A stretch of 64,000 bases of DNA from Acidobacteriota bacterium (GTDB taxonomy: Bacteria > Acidobacteriota > Terriglobia > Terriglobales > Acidobacteriaceae). Both the position numbers and the translations under genes were made by a program. Shown here in pieces: positions 1-12,659 of this stretch. The stretch is taken from contig JABCZC010000010.1 in the NCBI GenBank assembly GCA_013289875.1, positions 28,511 to 92,510 on the forward strand, written 5' to 3'. Every line of letters begins with the position of its first letter. The first letter of the stretch is position 1. The notes beneath the pieces are model-generated. The model saw nothing but the letters and a program-made list of their open reading frames with translations, was not told the DNA's origin and ran no database searches.

Positions 1-198
1 CCTGTCCGTGCTGTGAGCCTTGCTGTGGATTGTTTGACATTTGAAAATCCTCCAGGGATGTTCCCTCTTGAGTTAGGTTCGTTGTCCCTGGGAAAAGGTT
101 GCTCCGTGTTGCCAACCCCGTGTAAGGCGGAAGAGAGTCTCAGAGGGTTAGTGACTTGGTTCGAGCCATTCACAGCAGAGTACGGCCATACTTTCCAA

Positions 199-1065
199 TC
201 AGATCGGGTGCACGGGTACTGAAACATCCTGCTGAAGTGTGAATTCGAGCAGGGTCTCACTTGGCACCCTTATCTGATCTCCCTTTGTGATTGTTTGCGA
301 TCCGGCGCCTGCGGCCGCGCCGACTCCCGCGCCGATCGCCGCTCCTTCGCCGCCGCCCGCAGCGGCGCCGATAATCGATCCCAACGCCGCTCCGGTCACC
401 GTTCTCTCCGCAGTGCTTGCGCCGCGCGACTTGCCGGTCATGTCATATTCTTCTGTCACCACCCGGACAGTGCGCCCATTCACCACAATCCCCGTCAACT
501 CCAGCCGCAGTTGCGATCTACCCGTGAACGTTCCCGACTCCCTCGACTCAATCAGCCGGCCATAGACATCCGCGTCCTTGGCAACGATTACGTTGCCCTC
601 GACCACCAGCGGTTCAACCAGAGAAGCCTGGAAAGGATCGCCCGCCTGCTTCTCAGTGGTGTCGATCACATCGAGGGTGCGCACAGAAATACGCGTCCCT
701 GCCGGAATGGTGACCTTTCCCGACGTTGAGATTTCGTCCTGCTTTACTGTCTCCGGTGCGTCGGGAAGGGAACTCTCCGGCGCCGCCGGCTTGCCACTCT
801 CTGGTGCCCCCGGCTTGTCACTGGCTGAAGACGCCGGCTTGTCACTGGCAATCCCTTGGGAATCAAATTCCAGCGAAACGATGTCGGTGATGTTGTACTT
901 CTGCACAGAAGAACCGACCTGGAAGCTGATCTCACTCTCCGTGCCGCCCAGGAACTTGCCGTGAATCAGGCTGCCATTCTTCAACTTCAAAGTATCGGCC
1001 CCTGCTATCGAAGCCACCAGACAGAGTGCAACGACCAGTGCGCAATTCAGCCTGAACTTCCTCAT
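199..1065 (-). CDS. Exported glycine-zipper protein of unknown function
   Basis: The 288-residue product starts with a clear signal peptide (basic MRKFR, then a hydrophobic stretch ending in SIAGA near residue 23). The first mature part is a short beta-rich module (TLKLKNGSLIHGKFLGG). A linker of tandem SDKPGAPES-like repeats lies at about residues 75-110. A beta domain follows, and around residues 225-260 there is a run of glycine and alanine with GxxxG spacing (GAALGSIIGAAAGGG), typical of a glycine zipper that inserts into or packs against a membrane. The export signal and repeats are seen directly. A role in the outer envelope is inference. I do not recognise a named family, and similar proteins are common in Acidobacteria. 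The ATG is well placed at the signal peptide. Confidence 0.8.
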   Translation of the reverse strand: MRKFRLNCALVVALCLVASIAGADTLKLKNGSLIHGKFLGGTESEISFQVGSSVQKYNITDIVSLEFDSQGIASDKPASSASDKPGAPESGKPAAPESSLPDAPETVKQDEISTSGKVTIPAGTRISVRTLDVIDTTEKQAGDPFQASLVEPLVVEGNVIVAKDADVYGRLIESRESGTFTGRSQLRLELTGIVVNGRTVRVVTEEYDMTGKSRGASTAERTVTGAALGSIIGAAAGGGEGAAIGAGVGAAAGAGSQTITKGDQIRVPSETLLEFTLQQDVSVPVHPI

Positions 1066-1248
1066 GACTGCACCTCTGCGACGTGCTCCACAACAGCAGC
1101 ACTTCTTTGGACAGGTTCAATTCCCGTCGAATCTGAATAAGTAGATCCGATTTCTCTCGTTGCGATCCACTTTTTTCAGCATCCCGAAGCAGATGTCCGA
1201 GAAGCCCGTTTATCTGGCGCGACGCTGGATTAGCTTTGACCCTCTCAA

Positions 1249-1458
1249 TCAAGCGTTCGGGGGGACAGCCTTCTCGGCCCTCGTCATGGGAAGGATGACA
1301 AAGACGCATATGAGCACTGGAAGAGACGCTGGAACCAAAACCGTCCATGGGAAAGGTTTGCGGGCGAATTGGCCGACCAAGCCGTCTGCCACCACGACCA
1401 GCAGAATAAGTAAGATCAGCCTTACTGCCCACTTCCGATTCTGGCGATTTATCTGCAA
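1249..1458 (-). CDS. Small membrane protein, possibly frame-broken
   Basis: A short hydrophobic product of about 69 residues with two membrane segments (WAVRLILLILLVVVADGL and TVLVPASLPVLICVFVIL). I chose a TTG start at 1458 because CGGAGG sits six bases before it; a GTG at 1527 would add 23 residues. The frame stops just after a run of six C on the minus strand (1259-1264). In the next frame a convincing helical sequence continues (ERLIERVKANPAS, then DLLIQIRRELNLSKEVLLLW) down to about 1085. Either a one-base slip split one gene, or a second small gene starts at TTG 1252 overlapping this stop as TTGA. The function is unknown. Confidence 0.4.
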   Translation of the reverse strand: MQINRQNRKWAVRLILLILLVVVADGLVGQFARKPFPWTVLVPASLPVLICVFVILPMTRAEKAVPPNA

Positions 1459-1597
1459 GAGTCTCCTCCGCGCGGCAGCCCTGCAAATTCTGCACAATAT
1501 CCGTACAGGAGTTTGTTTACCTGGCACTTCACTCTATACCCCTTAAACCCGATGAGTCGACTCCCCGTCATAGGAGGAGGTGGGGGCATATGTGTTC

Positions 1598-2083
1598 TCA
1601 CTTCGAGTTGAATTCATAAACCTGATCATAAAGTTCCATCTCTTCCGATGTCGGCACCTGAAATATCTCAAGCCATCGCAACATAGCATCCTGTCCAATT
1701 GGCGGTTCTTCTCTTCCTCGTCGTTGAATCCGGTCGAAAAGCACATCGACAGGCGCAGAAAGATAGTGCAATTCAACAGCAGCGCCAAGGGTCCGCGCTT
1801 TCAGACGCAACGTATCTCGCTCGGACTTTGCCCACGTGCCCCATTCGATAATTACAACGAGCCCGAGCGCCAGGAGTCTTTGACCGAACTGCCATTGCAA
1901 CATCTCGACTTTCCCGCGGCTGTCTTCGTCGTACAAGTCGATAGCAAGTGCCGTCATCCACTCGTCGGGAGCCAGACGGACGGCTCGAAGGTTCTCCTCC
2001 AGATCCATCGCATATGTGGTTTTGCCAGAACCTGGAAGGCCGCAGACGATAATCAACCTGGCTCCCTCTTTAGATGCGTCCAT
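1598..2083 (-). CDS. P-loop kinase / AAA family ATPase
   Basis: The 161-residue protein has a Walker A motif GLPGSGKT at residues 15-22, preceded by a hydrophobic strand (ARLIIVCG). The rest has the layout of small nucleoside-kinase-like or zeta-toxin-like proteins: APDEW after strand 2, a strand LVVIIEWGTW, and a basic lid region (DRIQRRGREEPP). Proteins of this type phosphorylate small molecules or sugars with ATP in the cytoplasm, but the substrate cannot be read from the sequence. The gene stands alone, with more than 300 bases free upstream and no antitoxin-like partner, so a toxin role is not supported. Confidence 0.75.
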   Translation of the reverse strand: MDASKEGARLIIVCGLPGSGKTTYAMDLEENLRAVRLAPDEWMTALAIDLYDEDSRGKVEMLQWQFGQRLLALGLVVIIEWGTWAKSERDTLRLKARTLGAAVELHYLSAPVDVLFDRIQRRGREEPPIGQDAMLRWLEIFQVPTSEEMELYDQVYEFNSK

Positions 2084-2407
2084 GGAGTCATTATTCAGCC
2101 AATGACAAGCTGCCGTATGATTGGCTATTTTTACAAGTCACTTTGCCGACCCGACTGACTGCCGAGTCCCCCAAGTGTCCGACATGCCCGTTTTTCGGAC
2201 AAGCGGAATAGCGCTCGGTAAACAGAAGGCGACTTTTCGCTATTCATCCTTGAACGGAAAGCGAACCCACATGTGGCAACTAGCAAATCTACGAGAAGGG
2301 TTCCGGAATCAAATCCGGTTGATCAACGCGCAGAAGGAGTTACGATCCGAGAGATCATTTGGCGTGATCAGAACGACGAAGTAGCCAAGGGCGATTGGCA
2401 CAGGCGC
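2084..2407. other. Intergenic stretch, no gene supported
   Basis: This gap lies between the stop of the membrane protein gene at 2408 and the start of the kinase gene at 2083, both on the minus strand. Open frames exist on the plus strand but lack a ribosome binding site and protein-like composition. I see no RNA gene or clear terminator. It should hold the promoter of the kinase gene. Confidence 0.5.
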
Positions 2408-2953
2408 TTAGCGTTGCCTGTTTACCAGCGCCTTGAGAAACGGAGCGCCCCATGCCGCAATTGCAAGCAGACCGCCAAACAACAGAACAGCATCAATACT
2501 CTCGCGGCCTTCCGGCGAAGCATAGACGTTTCGCAGGTTCAGCCACAGCGCGAACTCATCGAGCGTCAAAGCCGCGCCAACCCCATACATGATCGAGATC
2601 AGCCGGCTCACGAAGATCGACGTCGGTGTTGTCTCTTCACCTACTTCAACCAGCCAGGCGTAGCCCACAACCAGCAGAATCAAAATTCCCCACACCAGAT
2701 GATGAATGTGCCGCCCGCCAACCACCACCCATCCAAACGGTCCAATGTTGTGAAGAATGGCCAGGACCAGCAATCGCGCGCCCAGGAAAGTTAGAAAGAA
2801 ACTTACCGAGGCCAGGAACAATCTCCGGCGTGGACGGTCGCGGATATGCTCGTGCATCAGGATGCCGAGTTGTGTCAGGTGCAAAAGCAGGAGCATGGTC
2901 GCGGTTCCCAAAACCGCACAAATCAGCAGAATCCACGCGCCAGTCAAATGCAT
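2408..2953 (-). CDS. Multi-pass inner-membrane protein
   Basis: The 181-residue protein has about five hydrophobic segments: residues 5-30, 47-70, 75-100 (with GGRHIHHLVWG), 113-135 and 150-172. The HIHHLVWG motif puts several histidines at the membrane edge, which could bind a metal, but that is speculation. The gene lies 42 bases downstream of the NiCoT-type transporter gene on the same strand and is probably co-transcribed with it. No named family is recognised. Confidence 0.7.
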   Translation of the reverse strand: MHLTGAWILLICAVLGTATMLLLLHLTQLGILMHEHIRDRPRRRLFLASVSFFLTFLGARLLVLAILHNIGPFGWVVVGGRHIHHLVWGILILLVVGYAWLVEVGEETTPTSIFVSRLISIMYGVGAALTLDEFALWLNLRNVYASPEGRESIDAVLLFGGLLAIAAWGAPFLKALVNRQR

Positions 2954-2995
2954 GCTTCCCCAATCCCCTCTTAACGATCACTCGCGCCGCATAAA

Positions 2996-3742
2996 TCAAC
3001 CGCCCAACGAGGGCAGGTGGTCCGACGCCCCAAGCAGAAAAATCACGCCAATCGCAAAGCTATACACCGCACCTGCAACCGCAACCCATCGATAGAAGCC
3101 GGGCCGATGGAGCCCCATCCCAAAAATTCCCCCCAGTGACGCCGTCATCAGCGTGTTCATCGCCACAAGGCCAACCGCGAAAGCCAGCAGTCCCATGAAT
3201 CCCCTCGCTGTACCGCCCAGGCTGGCTGCCAGCAGAAACAGCATCAGTTGACTCGGCGTCTCCGCGCCCAATCCGTGCAGAACGCCAATCGCAAAAACCG
3301 ATCCGCCGCTGTAATTCCACGCGAAAGGCACAGGCCGGGGCGTCTGTGGTTTGAAAAAGTTCACCGTGCGCCACCATGCATATTGGCAGCCGGTAATAAG
3401 AATCGCCCACCGGCTTCTGACCGCCTGATGCGAATGCGAATGTCGGATCAGGTTCGCCACCACCCCAATTCCCAGTACGATCAGTGTTGCGCCGATGAGC
3501 CGTTCCGTCCAGTTGTCCAGCCTCGCCGGTAGCGGAATATGCAGCATCACCACTAGCGAACCCAGTGCCACCACTGTCAGTGCATGGCCCATGGCATAAG
3601 TAATCCCCAGCCGCATCCCCTGTTTCCAGCTTTTCTGCACAGCAGTGATATCGGAAATGGCTGCAAGGTGGTCATAATCGAAACCATGCCGCAGACCAAG
3701 CACGGCGCAGGAGAAGAGAGCGAGTTCGAGCTTCCAATTCAT
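2996..3742 (-). CDS. NiCoT-family nickel/cobalt transporter-like permease
   Basis: The 248-residue membrane protein carries RHGFDYDHLAAI near residue 18, which contains the HX4DH signature of the NiCoT transition-metal permeases (HoxN, NixA and relatives). In that family this helix-II motif is essential for Ni or Co selection. Further segments include the GHALTVVALG helix, a histidine-rich loop (HSHSHQ) near residue 100 and LHGLGAETPSQLM, which matches the second conserved family region in style. At about 250 residues it is shorter than classic eight-helix members (about 330), so the substrate is uncertain. It is followed by a second membrane protein gene, suggesting a two-gene unit. Confidence 0.7.
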   Translation of the reverse strand: MNWKLELALFSCAVLGLRHGFDYDHLAAISDITAVQKSWKQGMRLGITYAMGHALTVVALGSLVVMLHIPLPARLDNWTERLIGATLIVLGIGVVANLIRHSHSHQAVRSRWAILITGCQYAWWRTVNFFKPQTPRPVPFAWNYSGGSVFAIGVLHGLGAETPSQLMLFLLAASLGGTARGFMGLLAFAVGLVAMNTLMTASLGGIFGMGLHRPGFYRWVAVAGAVYSFAIGVIFLLGASDHLPSLGG

Positions 3743-3860
3743 CCGTTAATTGAGATGTGGCCGCTCGATCGCTCGCGCCGTCACCCAAACGCCAATTGTA
3801 ACGAGGAATTGGATTTCAGTGAGCCAGGACTGTTTGGGGAGTCGATATCGGCCTTGCAAG

Positions 3861-4368
3861 CTAGCCCGAAATCCGCACCAACTGCTCGGCCTCGACGCGC
3901 GGGCCGAGGATCGAAATTCTGGGCACCTGTCCCCGCGCCATCGCAACTTCATCGCAGCGATAAAGCCGTGGGCAATTCTGGCAATCCTTAAAAATCTTGT
4001 CCGGCAGGGCCGTGCGATCTTCCACCTCGCGGAACCCATAGCGGAAAAAGAAATCCGGGATCCGCGTAAACAGGCACACGCACCCGATTCCGTGATCCTC
4101 GGCCTCTTCCAGAAGAGAAAACAGGAGTCTACCGCCAACTCCCTGGCTCTTCGCTTCCGGCTTGACCACGATCGATCTCACCTCCGCCAGATGTGGTCCG
4201 TAGAGATGCAGTGCGCCACATCCGAGAAACACGCCAGCCTCGCTCTCGGCGACAGTAAAATCGCGCACGTTCTCGCATATCTCCGCGAAGACGCGCCGCA
4301 GCAGAGTGCCATCCTGAGAGAGACTGTTCACCAGCTCATAGATGTTTGTCGCATCCTGAAGGCGGGCC

Positions 4369-4382
<14 letters not shown>
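3861..4382 (-). CDS. argA: Short N-acetylglutamate synthase-like GNAT acetyltransferase
   Basis: A 173-residue GNAT protein. The acetyl-CoA binding loop reads VKPEAKSQGVGGRLL (QxxGxG type) near residue 75. The C-terminal part holds YGFREVEDRTALP and a CxxCxxxxxC cluster (KDCQNCPRLYRCDEVAM), seen in short stand-alone amino-acid N-acetyltransferases linked to arginine synthesis. It overlaps the end of argH by 14 bases, so it is translationally coupled to it. In some bacteria these two activities are fused in one ArgH(A) protein. The first step of arginine synthesis, acetyl transfer from acetyl-CoA to glutamate, is otherwise missing from this cluster, and no argJ is present. The position makes the assignment good, but the family alone would not prove it. 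Confidence 0.75.
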
Positions 4383-8380
<3,998 letters not shown>

Positions 8381-8388
<8 letters not shown>

Positions 8389-9634
8389 CGTTTTTGCCCC
8401 CCGTCGTTGGAGCGCCCGCCGTCTGCGGCGCATGCTCGGTAAGAATTGAGTCGAGGGCATCGATGGCATGATCCACATGGTCTTTGCCCAGAATGAACGG
8501 CGGCAGGAATCGCAGCACCGTCTCGCTTGTCCGGTTTATTAGGATGCGCTGTTCCAGCATTGCGCCCGCTACCTGTTTGGCCAGATCGGCCGAATCAAGC
8601 TCGGCTGCAAGCATCAATCCCATTCCGCGCACATCCACGATGGCGGCATGTTTTTCAGCCAACTCATCCAGTCGTCCGTGAAAATATGTGCCTACTTCAG
8701 TTACATGTTGCAGAAGATTCTCTTCCTCGATCGTCTCAATTACCGCCAGAGCTACCGCGCATGCCAGGGGACCGCCGCCAAAAGTGGTCCCGTGCATGCC
8801 CGGATGAATAGCGCGGGCTGCCTCCTCTGTGCACAACATCGCACCGAGCGGAAGCCCGCCAGCCAGAGGTTTTGCAATCGTCATAACATCTGGCTGAACG
8901 TCGTAATGCTGGTACCCGAACCACTTGCCCGTTCGTCCCAGCCCTGCCTGAATTTCATCGCAAATCAACAGCGCTCCAGTAGAGAGCGTCAGGTCGCGCG
9001 CCGCTGCCATAAACTCCTTCGACACCGGACGAATTCCGCCCTCGCCCTGAATCGCCTCGATCAGCACTCCGCAAACATCGCTCGAAAACTTCGCCTTCAA
9101 ATCCGCGACATCGTTGAAAACCACAAACTCCACACCCGGCATTACCGGAGCGAAAGGCTCTCGATACTTCGCCTTGTGCGTCGTCGCAACCGATCCCATC
9201 GTGCGGCCGTGAAAGCTGTTCTCAAGCGCCAGAAACTTCGTCCCGATCGCCTTGCCTTCGCTGCACTGTAATCCTGCATGGGCCCGAGCCAGCTTCAGCG
9301 CCGCTTCCCACGCTTCCGTGCCGCTGTTCGAAAAGAAGGCGCGATCCATGCCGCTCATCTTCGTCAATCGCAGCGCGAGCTCCGCCTGTCCTTCATGAAA
9401 ATAGAGATTCGAAATATGGATCAGCTTCCTACTCTGCTCCGCAATTGCCTTCTCGATCGCGGGATGACCATACCCCAGCGCATTCACGCCAATCCCACTC
9501 AGCAGATCGAGATACCGTTCACCCTTCTCGTCGATGAGATGCACACCCTCACCCCCGACAAAATGAATCGGATTCCGCTCATACGTGGGAAGCAGCAGCT
9601 TCGCTTCCGCTGCCCTGATCTCATCTAACCTCAT
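8381..9634 (-). CDS. argD: Acetylornithine aminotransferase
   Basis: A PLP enzyme of the class III aminotransferases that converts N-acetylglutamate semialdehyde to N-acetylornithine. Visible motifs are FFSNSGTEAWEAALKLAR (cofactor phosphate binding), NSFHGRTMGSVATT, CDEIQAGLGRTGKW and TIAKPLAGGLPLGAM, whose lysine forms the Schiff base with PLP. ATG 9634 is preceded by GGAGGG at eight bases, so I prefer it to the TTG five codons upstream, which lies inside that ribosome binding site. The length of 417 residues is normal. The gene lies between the broken four-helix-bundle gene and argF, overlapping the latter. Confidence 0.95.
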
Positions 9635-9676
9635 TACTGCTCCCTCCAAAAGAGCACAGCGTTCAGAGCACAGAGC

Positions 9677-10024
9677 TCAGATTTTCTTCATCAACGCCCA
9701 GAGCATTTTTCCTGCTTCATCTGCAAGTCCCTCTGCAGCCTGCATCTGAACTACTTTCCCGAAACCAAGTTGTTTGGCGATCACCAACTGCGTCTGAAGC
9801 TCCAGGATGGAGCCCCGTGCAATTCCAACGAATTGCCGGAACTCACCTTTCGATCCTCTCCCATATCCCTCTGCAACATTGCTGGCGACCGACACTGCCG
9901 CGCGTCGAAGCTGTGAGGTAAGGCCCTAGAGTTCCTCCTTTGGAAACTCAGCAGTCAGCTTGTAAATTGCTACCGATAGCTCAATAGCGCGCTGCCAAAC
10001 CTTTAACTCTCGATACGATCCCAA
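9677..10024 (-). pseudogene. Four-helix bundle (S23/IVS family) protein broken by an amber codon
   Basis: From TTG 10024 one frame reads a normal N-terminus of the 23S rRNA-intervening-sequence/four-helix-bundle family (GSYRELKVWQRAIELSVAIY). It meets TAG at 9926-9928 exactly where the family has the tyrosine of KEELYGLTSQLRRAA, and then continues without loss of frame (GLTSQLRRAAVSVASNVAEGYGRG) to the stop at 9677. With that one codon restored the product would be 115 residues, the normal family length. The downstream part alone (72 residues from a GTG at 9895) is still open but lacks helix 1. The gene interrupts the arg operon between argB and argD. Confidence 0.82.
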
Positions 10025-10069
10025 TCATCTGCCTTTCTGAGCGCTGCGCTCTGAGCCCTGTACTCTGTT

Positions 10070-10852
10070 TCACGCAACTAAAACTTCTGTCCCATGCAGC
10101 ACCCGCGAGCTGCACAGATCCGGCAGCACCGCCGCCACTTCCGCGGGAAGAATGCGCACGCGCTTCACGCCCTGCAGCAGAGCCTCGCGGCACGCGCTCA
10201 ATTTTGGAAGCATTCCGCCGCTGATCACCGCGTCTCTCGTCAGAGACGCAATCTGGCCTACGCTCAACCACCGCATCACTTCGCCATCCGCGCCGCGCAC
10301 ACCAGGCACATCGGTCAGAAACACCAGGGCATCGGCCTTGCACGCCGCCGCGCACGCTGCAGCCATCTCGTCTGCATTCACGTTGTAGTACTCGCCGTCG
10401 AAGCCCAGCGCAATGCTTGAAATCACCGGCACCGCGCCCATCTTCCAGATCGCATCCAGCCAGCGCGGATCCGACGCGACAATCTCGCCCACATATCCCA
10501 GGTCTGGAGCAGTTCTTTTCTTCCGCGCGCGAAACACTAGACCATCGCCACCGGAAAGTCCCATCCCTGCCTGCCCGTGCGCTCCCAGAGCCGCTACGAG
10601 TGCCTTGTTCACTTGACCGCCCAGCACCATCACCGCCGCATCGCGCGTCTCTGCATCGGTCACACGCAGCCCCGCGACAAACTCGCTCTGTTTGCCCATC
10701 AGCTTCAGAGTCCGCGTCAGCTGCACGCCGCCTCCATGCACCAGTGCAACCTGATTGCCATCCTTCACCAGCTCCGCAATGGCCTGCGCACATTTATGCA
10801 GCAGCTCCGTATTCTCGAGGGTGGCTCCTCCCAGCTTGACAACAAATTTCAT
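10070..10852 (-). CDS. argB: Acetylglutamate kinase
   Basis: Phosphorylates N-acetylglutamate, the second step of arginine synthesis and often the feedback-controlled one. The amino-acid-kinase fold is shown by MKFVVKLGGATLEN at the N-terminus, VALVHGGGVQLTRTL (glycine-rich loop), YYNVNADEMAAACAAA and a late ISGGMLPKL lysine motif. I start at ATG 10852 (260 residues), which overlaps the argC stop as ATGA. The frame extends upstream to 10996 but only as an overlap with argC. The N-terminal helix that makes arginine-sensitive hexameric kinases is absent, so feedback inhibition by arginine is less likely; that point is inference. Confidence 0.93.
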   Translation of the reverse strand: MKFVVKLGGATLENTELLHKCAQAIAELVKDGNQVALVHGGGVQLTRTLKLMGKQSEFVAGLRVTDAETRDAAVMVLGGQVNKALVAALGAHGQAGMGLSGGDGLVFRARKKRTAPDLGYVGEIVASDPRWLDAIWKMGAVPVISSIALGFDGEYYNVNADEMAAACAAACKADALVFLTDVPGVRGADGEVMRWLSVGQIASLTRDAVISGGMLPKLSACREALLQGVKRVRILPAEVAAVLPDLCSSRVLHGTEVLVA

Positions 10853-11922
10853 GCCAGTCCCTCCGCTTCTCCCCACCCGCACATCAGGTTCAAATTCTCC
10901 ACCGCTTGTCCGGCCGCGCCTTTGAGCAAATTGTCTAGGCACGAAACAATCACGCATCGCCGCCCATCCTTGTTTAAAACAAATCCGATATCGCAATAAT
11001 TCGTCCGCACCGAATACTGAATTTGCGGCAATTGTCCGGCGCTGAAAATCCGCACCAGCGGACTGCTCGCATAGAACTCCCGAAACCGCGCCTCTATCTC
11101 TTGAGGATCGCGCTTTTCCGTGAACCGCAAATAAATGGTCGACAAAATTCCTCGTGGAATGGGCAGCAGATGTGGCGTAAACACGATCTGCTCATCGGTC
11201 AACTCAAGCTGCTCCAGCAACTCGCCCGTGTGCCGATGCTCGAAGACCCCATATGCCGACAAGTTGTCGGCCGCATACATATAGTGCGTTTTCTCCGTGG
11301 GAGCCTTGCCCGCACCTGACACGCCCGACTTCGCATCGCAGATGATGCCATGCTCCAGATCCACCCAGCCGGCCGCCACCAGCGGTTTCAGTGCGAGGAT
11401 GATCGACGTCGCATAGCAGCCGGGATTCGCCACCAGTTGCGCCCCGCGAATCTCTTCGCAATGCAACTCGGGACTGCCATACACAGCCTTTGTCTGCACT
11501 GCGACTGCGTGGCAGTGCCCCTCGTCTGTCTGGTTCCCGTCGTCGAATTGATACACTGCTCGATTCGACGCTGCCTTCAATCGCCAGGCGCCGCTTAGAT
11601 CGATCACCCGCAGCCCCTGCTCCAATGCTTTTGGAGCCCACTCGCGCGACTGCTCATGTGGAGTCGCAAGAAACAGTACTTCCACTCCGCGCGCCTTCAG
11701 CAGTTCCCACGAAAACGGCTCGATTTTTAGCGACCCGGCCCCGTTGTTATTCATCAACTGCGGATGCATCGCGGTCAGCAAAGCCTCACCCGTCGCGTCA
11801 GGGCGCCCGAGAAACACCGGCGGCGTACCATTCAGCCGGGGATGATGCAGCAATAGCCGCGCCAGCTCCAAGCCGGCATACCCGCTCACTCCCATCACCG
11901 CCGTTTGTACTGAATTTGCCAT
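10849..11922 (-). CDS. argC: N-acetyl-gamma-glutamyl-phosphate reductase
   Basis: Reduces N-acetylglutamyl phosphate to the semialdehyde with NADPH. The 357-residue protein begins with a Rossmann loop (AVMGVSGYAGLELARLLLHHP), has LFLATPHEQSREWAPKAL, and the catalytic cysteine in VANPGCYATSIILAL near residue 158. The closing region (LNLMCGW) is typical of the family. AAGAGGT precedes the ATG. It follows argR by 57 bases and overlaps argB by four bases. Confidence 0.95.
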   Translation of the reverse strand: MANSVQTAVMGVSGYAGLELARLLLHHPRLNGTPPVFLGRPDATGEALLTAMHPQLMNNNGAGSLKIEPFSWELLKARGVEVLFLATPHEQSREWAPKALEQGLRVIDLSGAWRLKAASNRAVYQFDDGNQTDEGHCHAVAVQTKAVYGSPELHCEEIRGAQLVANPGCYATSIILALKPLVAAGWVDLEHGIICDAKSGVSGAGKAPTEKTHYMYAADNLSAYGVFEHRHTGELLEQLELTDEQIVFTPHLLPIPRGILSTIYLRFTEKRDPQEIEARFREFYASSPLVRIFSAGQLPQIQYSVRTNYCDIGFVLNKDGRRCVIVSCLDNLLKGAAGQAVENLNLMCGWGEAEGLA

Positions 11923-11979
11923 TTACCTCTTCTCGCCCAGCTTTTTTGCGCGAAGCGCCTTTGCCTGGACGGCCAGTCC

Positions 11980-12423
11980 TTACCCAATTATCTCTTCCAA
12001 CCGTGCGCGCAGCGTCGCGGCCCGCTTGTGGTCAGGACAGATAATCAGAATCGTGTCGTCGCCCGCGATGGTGCCTACTACTTCTTCCCAGTCCTCGTGG
12101 TCGATCGCCAACGCCACCGGTTGCGCGCCGCCATTGGTGGTTATGAGCACCAGCTGGTTCTGAGCCTGTTTCACCTTCAACCCAAAACTCGCCAACACCT
12201 CGCGGATCGACGGCAGATCGTCGTCTTCCTCATTCACGCCATTCGGTAGAGCGTACCCATTCGGGCCTTTATAAAGCCGCATCTCGTGGATATCCCGTGA
12301 GAGCGTGGCCTGCGTTACGTCGAATCCGAGACGCACCAGCTTGCGCCGCAATTCATCCTGACTGGTCACGCCCGCGCTGCCCACCAGCTCTCGAATGGCA
12401 TTGTGTCGATCGTATTTCGTCAC
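11980..12423 (-). CDS. argR: Arginine repressor
   Basis: The 147-residue protein has the ArgR layout. The N-terminal winged helix (residues 1-70) contains GVTSQDELRRKLVRLGFDVTQATLSRDI, whose second half is the recognition helix. The C-terminal domain (80-147) contains the oligomerisation and arginine-binding motif GTIAGDDTILIICPD. It binds arginine and represses arg operators. The start is GTG 12423, since the nearby upstream ATG is out of frame. As first gene of the operon it would repress itself through the two ARG boxes 68 to 100 bases upstream. Confidence 0.96.
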   Translation of the reverse strand: MTKYDRHNAIRELVGSAGVTSQDELRRKLVRLGFDVTQATLSRDIHEMRLYKGPNGYALPNGVNEEDDDLPSIREVLASFGLKVKQAQNQLVLITTNGGAQPVALAIDHEDWEEVVGTIAGDDTILIICPDHKRAATLRARLEEIIG

Positions 12424-12490
12424 AGAAAGAACCGCATTTCGTCAAAATAGAAAATCGCGGCATGGGTTAGAATAAAAACCACACCGCGAA

Positions 12491-12524
12491 TGCATAAACA
12501 TGCACTTTAATGTATAAATATACA
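12491..12524. promoter_or_regulatory. Pair of ARG boxes (ArgR operator)
   Basis: Two near-palindromes, TGCATAAACATGCA (12491-12504) and TGTATAAATATACA (12511-12524), start 20 bases apart. This is two helical turns and close to the spacing of ArgR box pairs in other bacteria. Each resembles the AT-centred core of the ARG box. They lie between argR and gltB, and the second overlaps the minus-strand -10 element, which fits repression of the arg operon by arginine-bound ArgR. Confidence 0.8.
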
Positions 12525-12540
12525 GAGCCCACTCTGTCAA
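12511..12540 (-). promoter_or_regulatory. Sigma-70-type promoter of the arg operon
   Basis: On the minus strand a perfect TTGACA (12540-12535) is followed, 18 bases later, by TATACA (12516-12511). Transcription would begin near 12504, about 80 bases before the argR GTG. The -10 lies inside the second ARG box and the start point falls in the first. The assignment rests on the hexamers and on the overlap with the operator. Confidence 0.65.
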
Positions 12541-12659
12541 GCGGTTGCGAATAAATCTTATTAATCGCGTTTATCGCACTTTTTTATGATGCGCGGTCCG
12601 ACCGCGCCGGTGCTGAACTTTCTTAATGTCAGTGATCAAAGGAGGTCGTATAGTAGGCC

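Noticed and set aside
13..222. 69-residue plus-strand frame at the left edge
   Set aside because: No ribosome binding site, no domain, and the frame runs into the 3' end of the minus-strand gene at 199.
1598..2083. P-loop kinase read as a zeta-toxin of a toxin-antitoxin pair
   Set aside because: The Walker A motif fits, but no small antitoxin gene is adjacent and the zeta-specific motifs are not seen.
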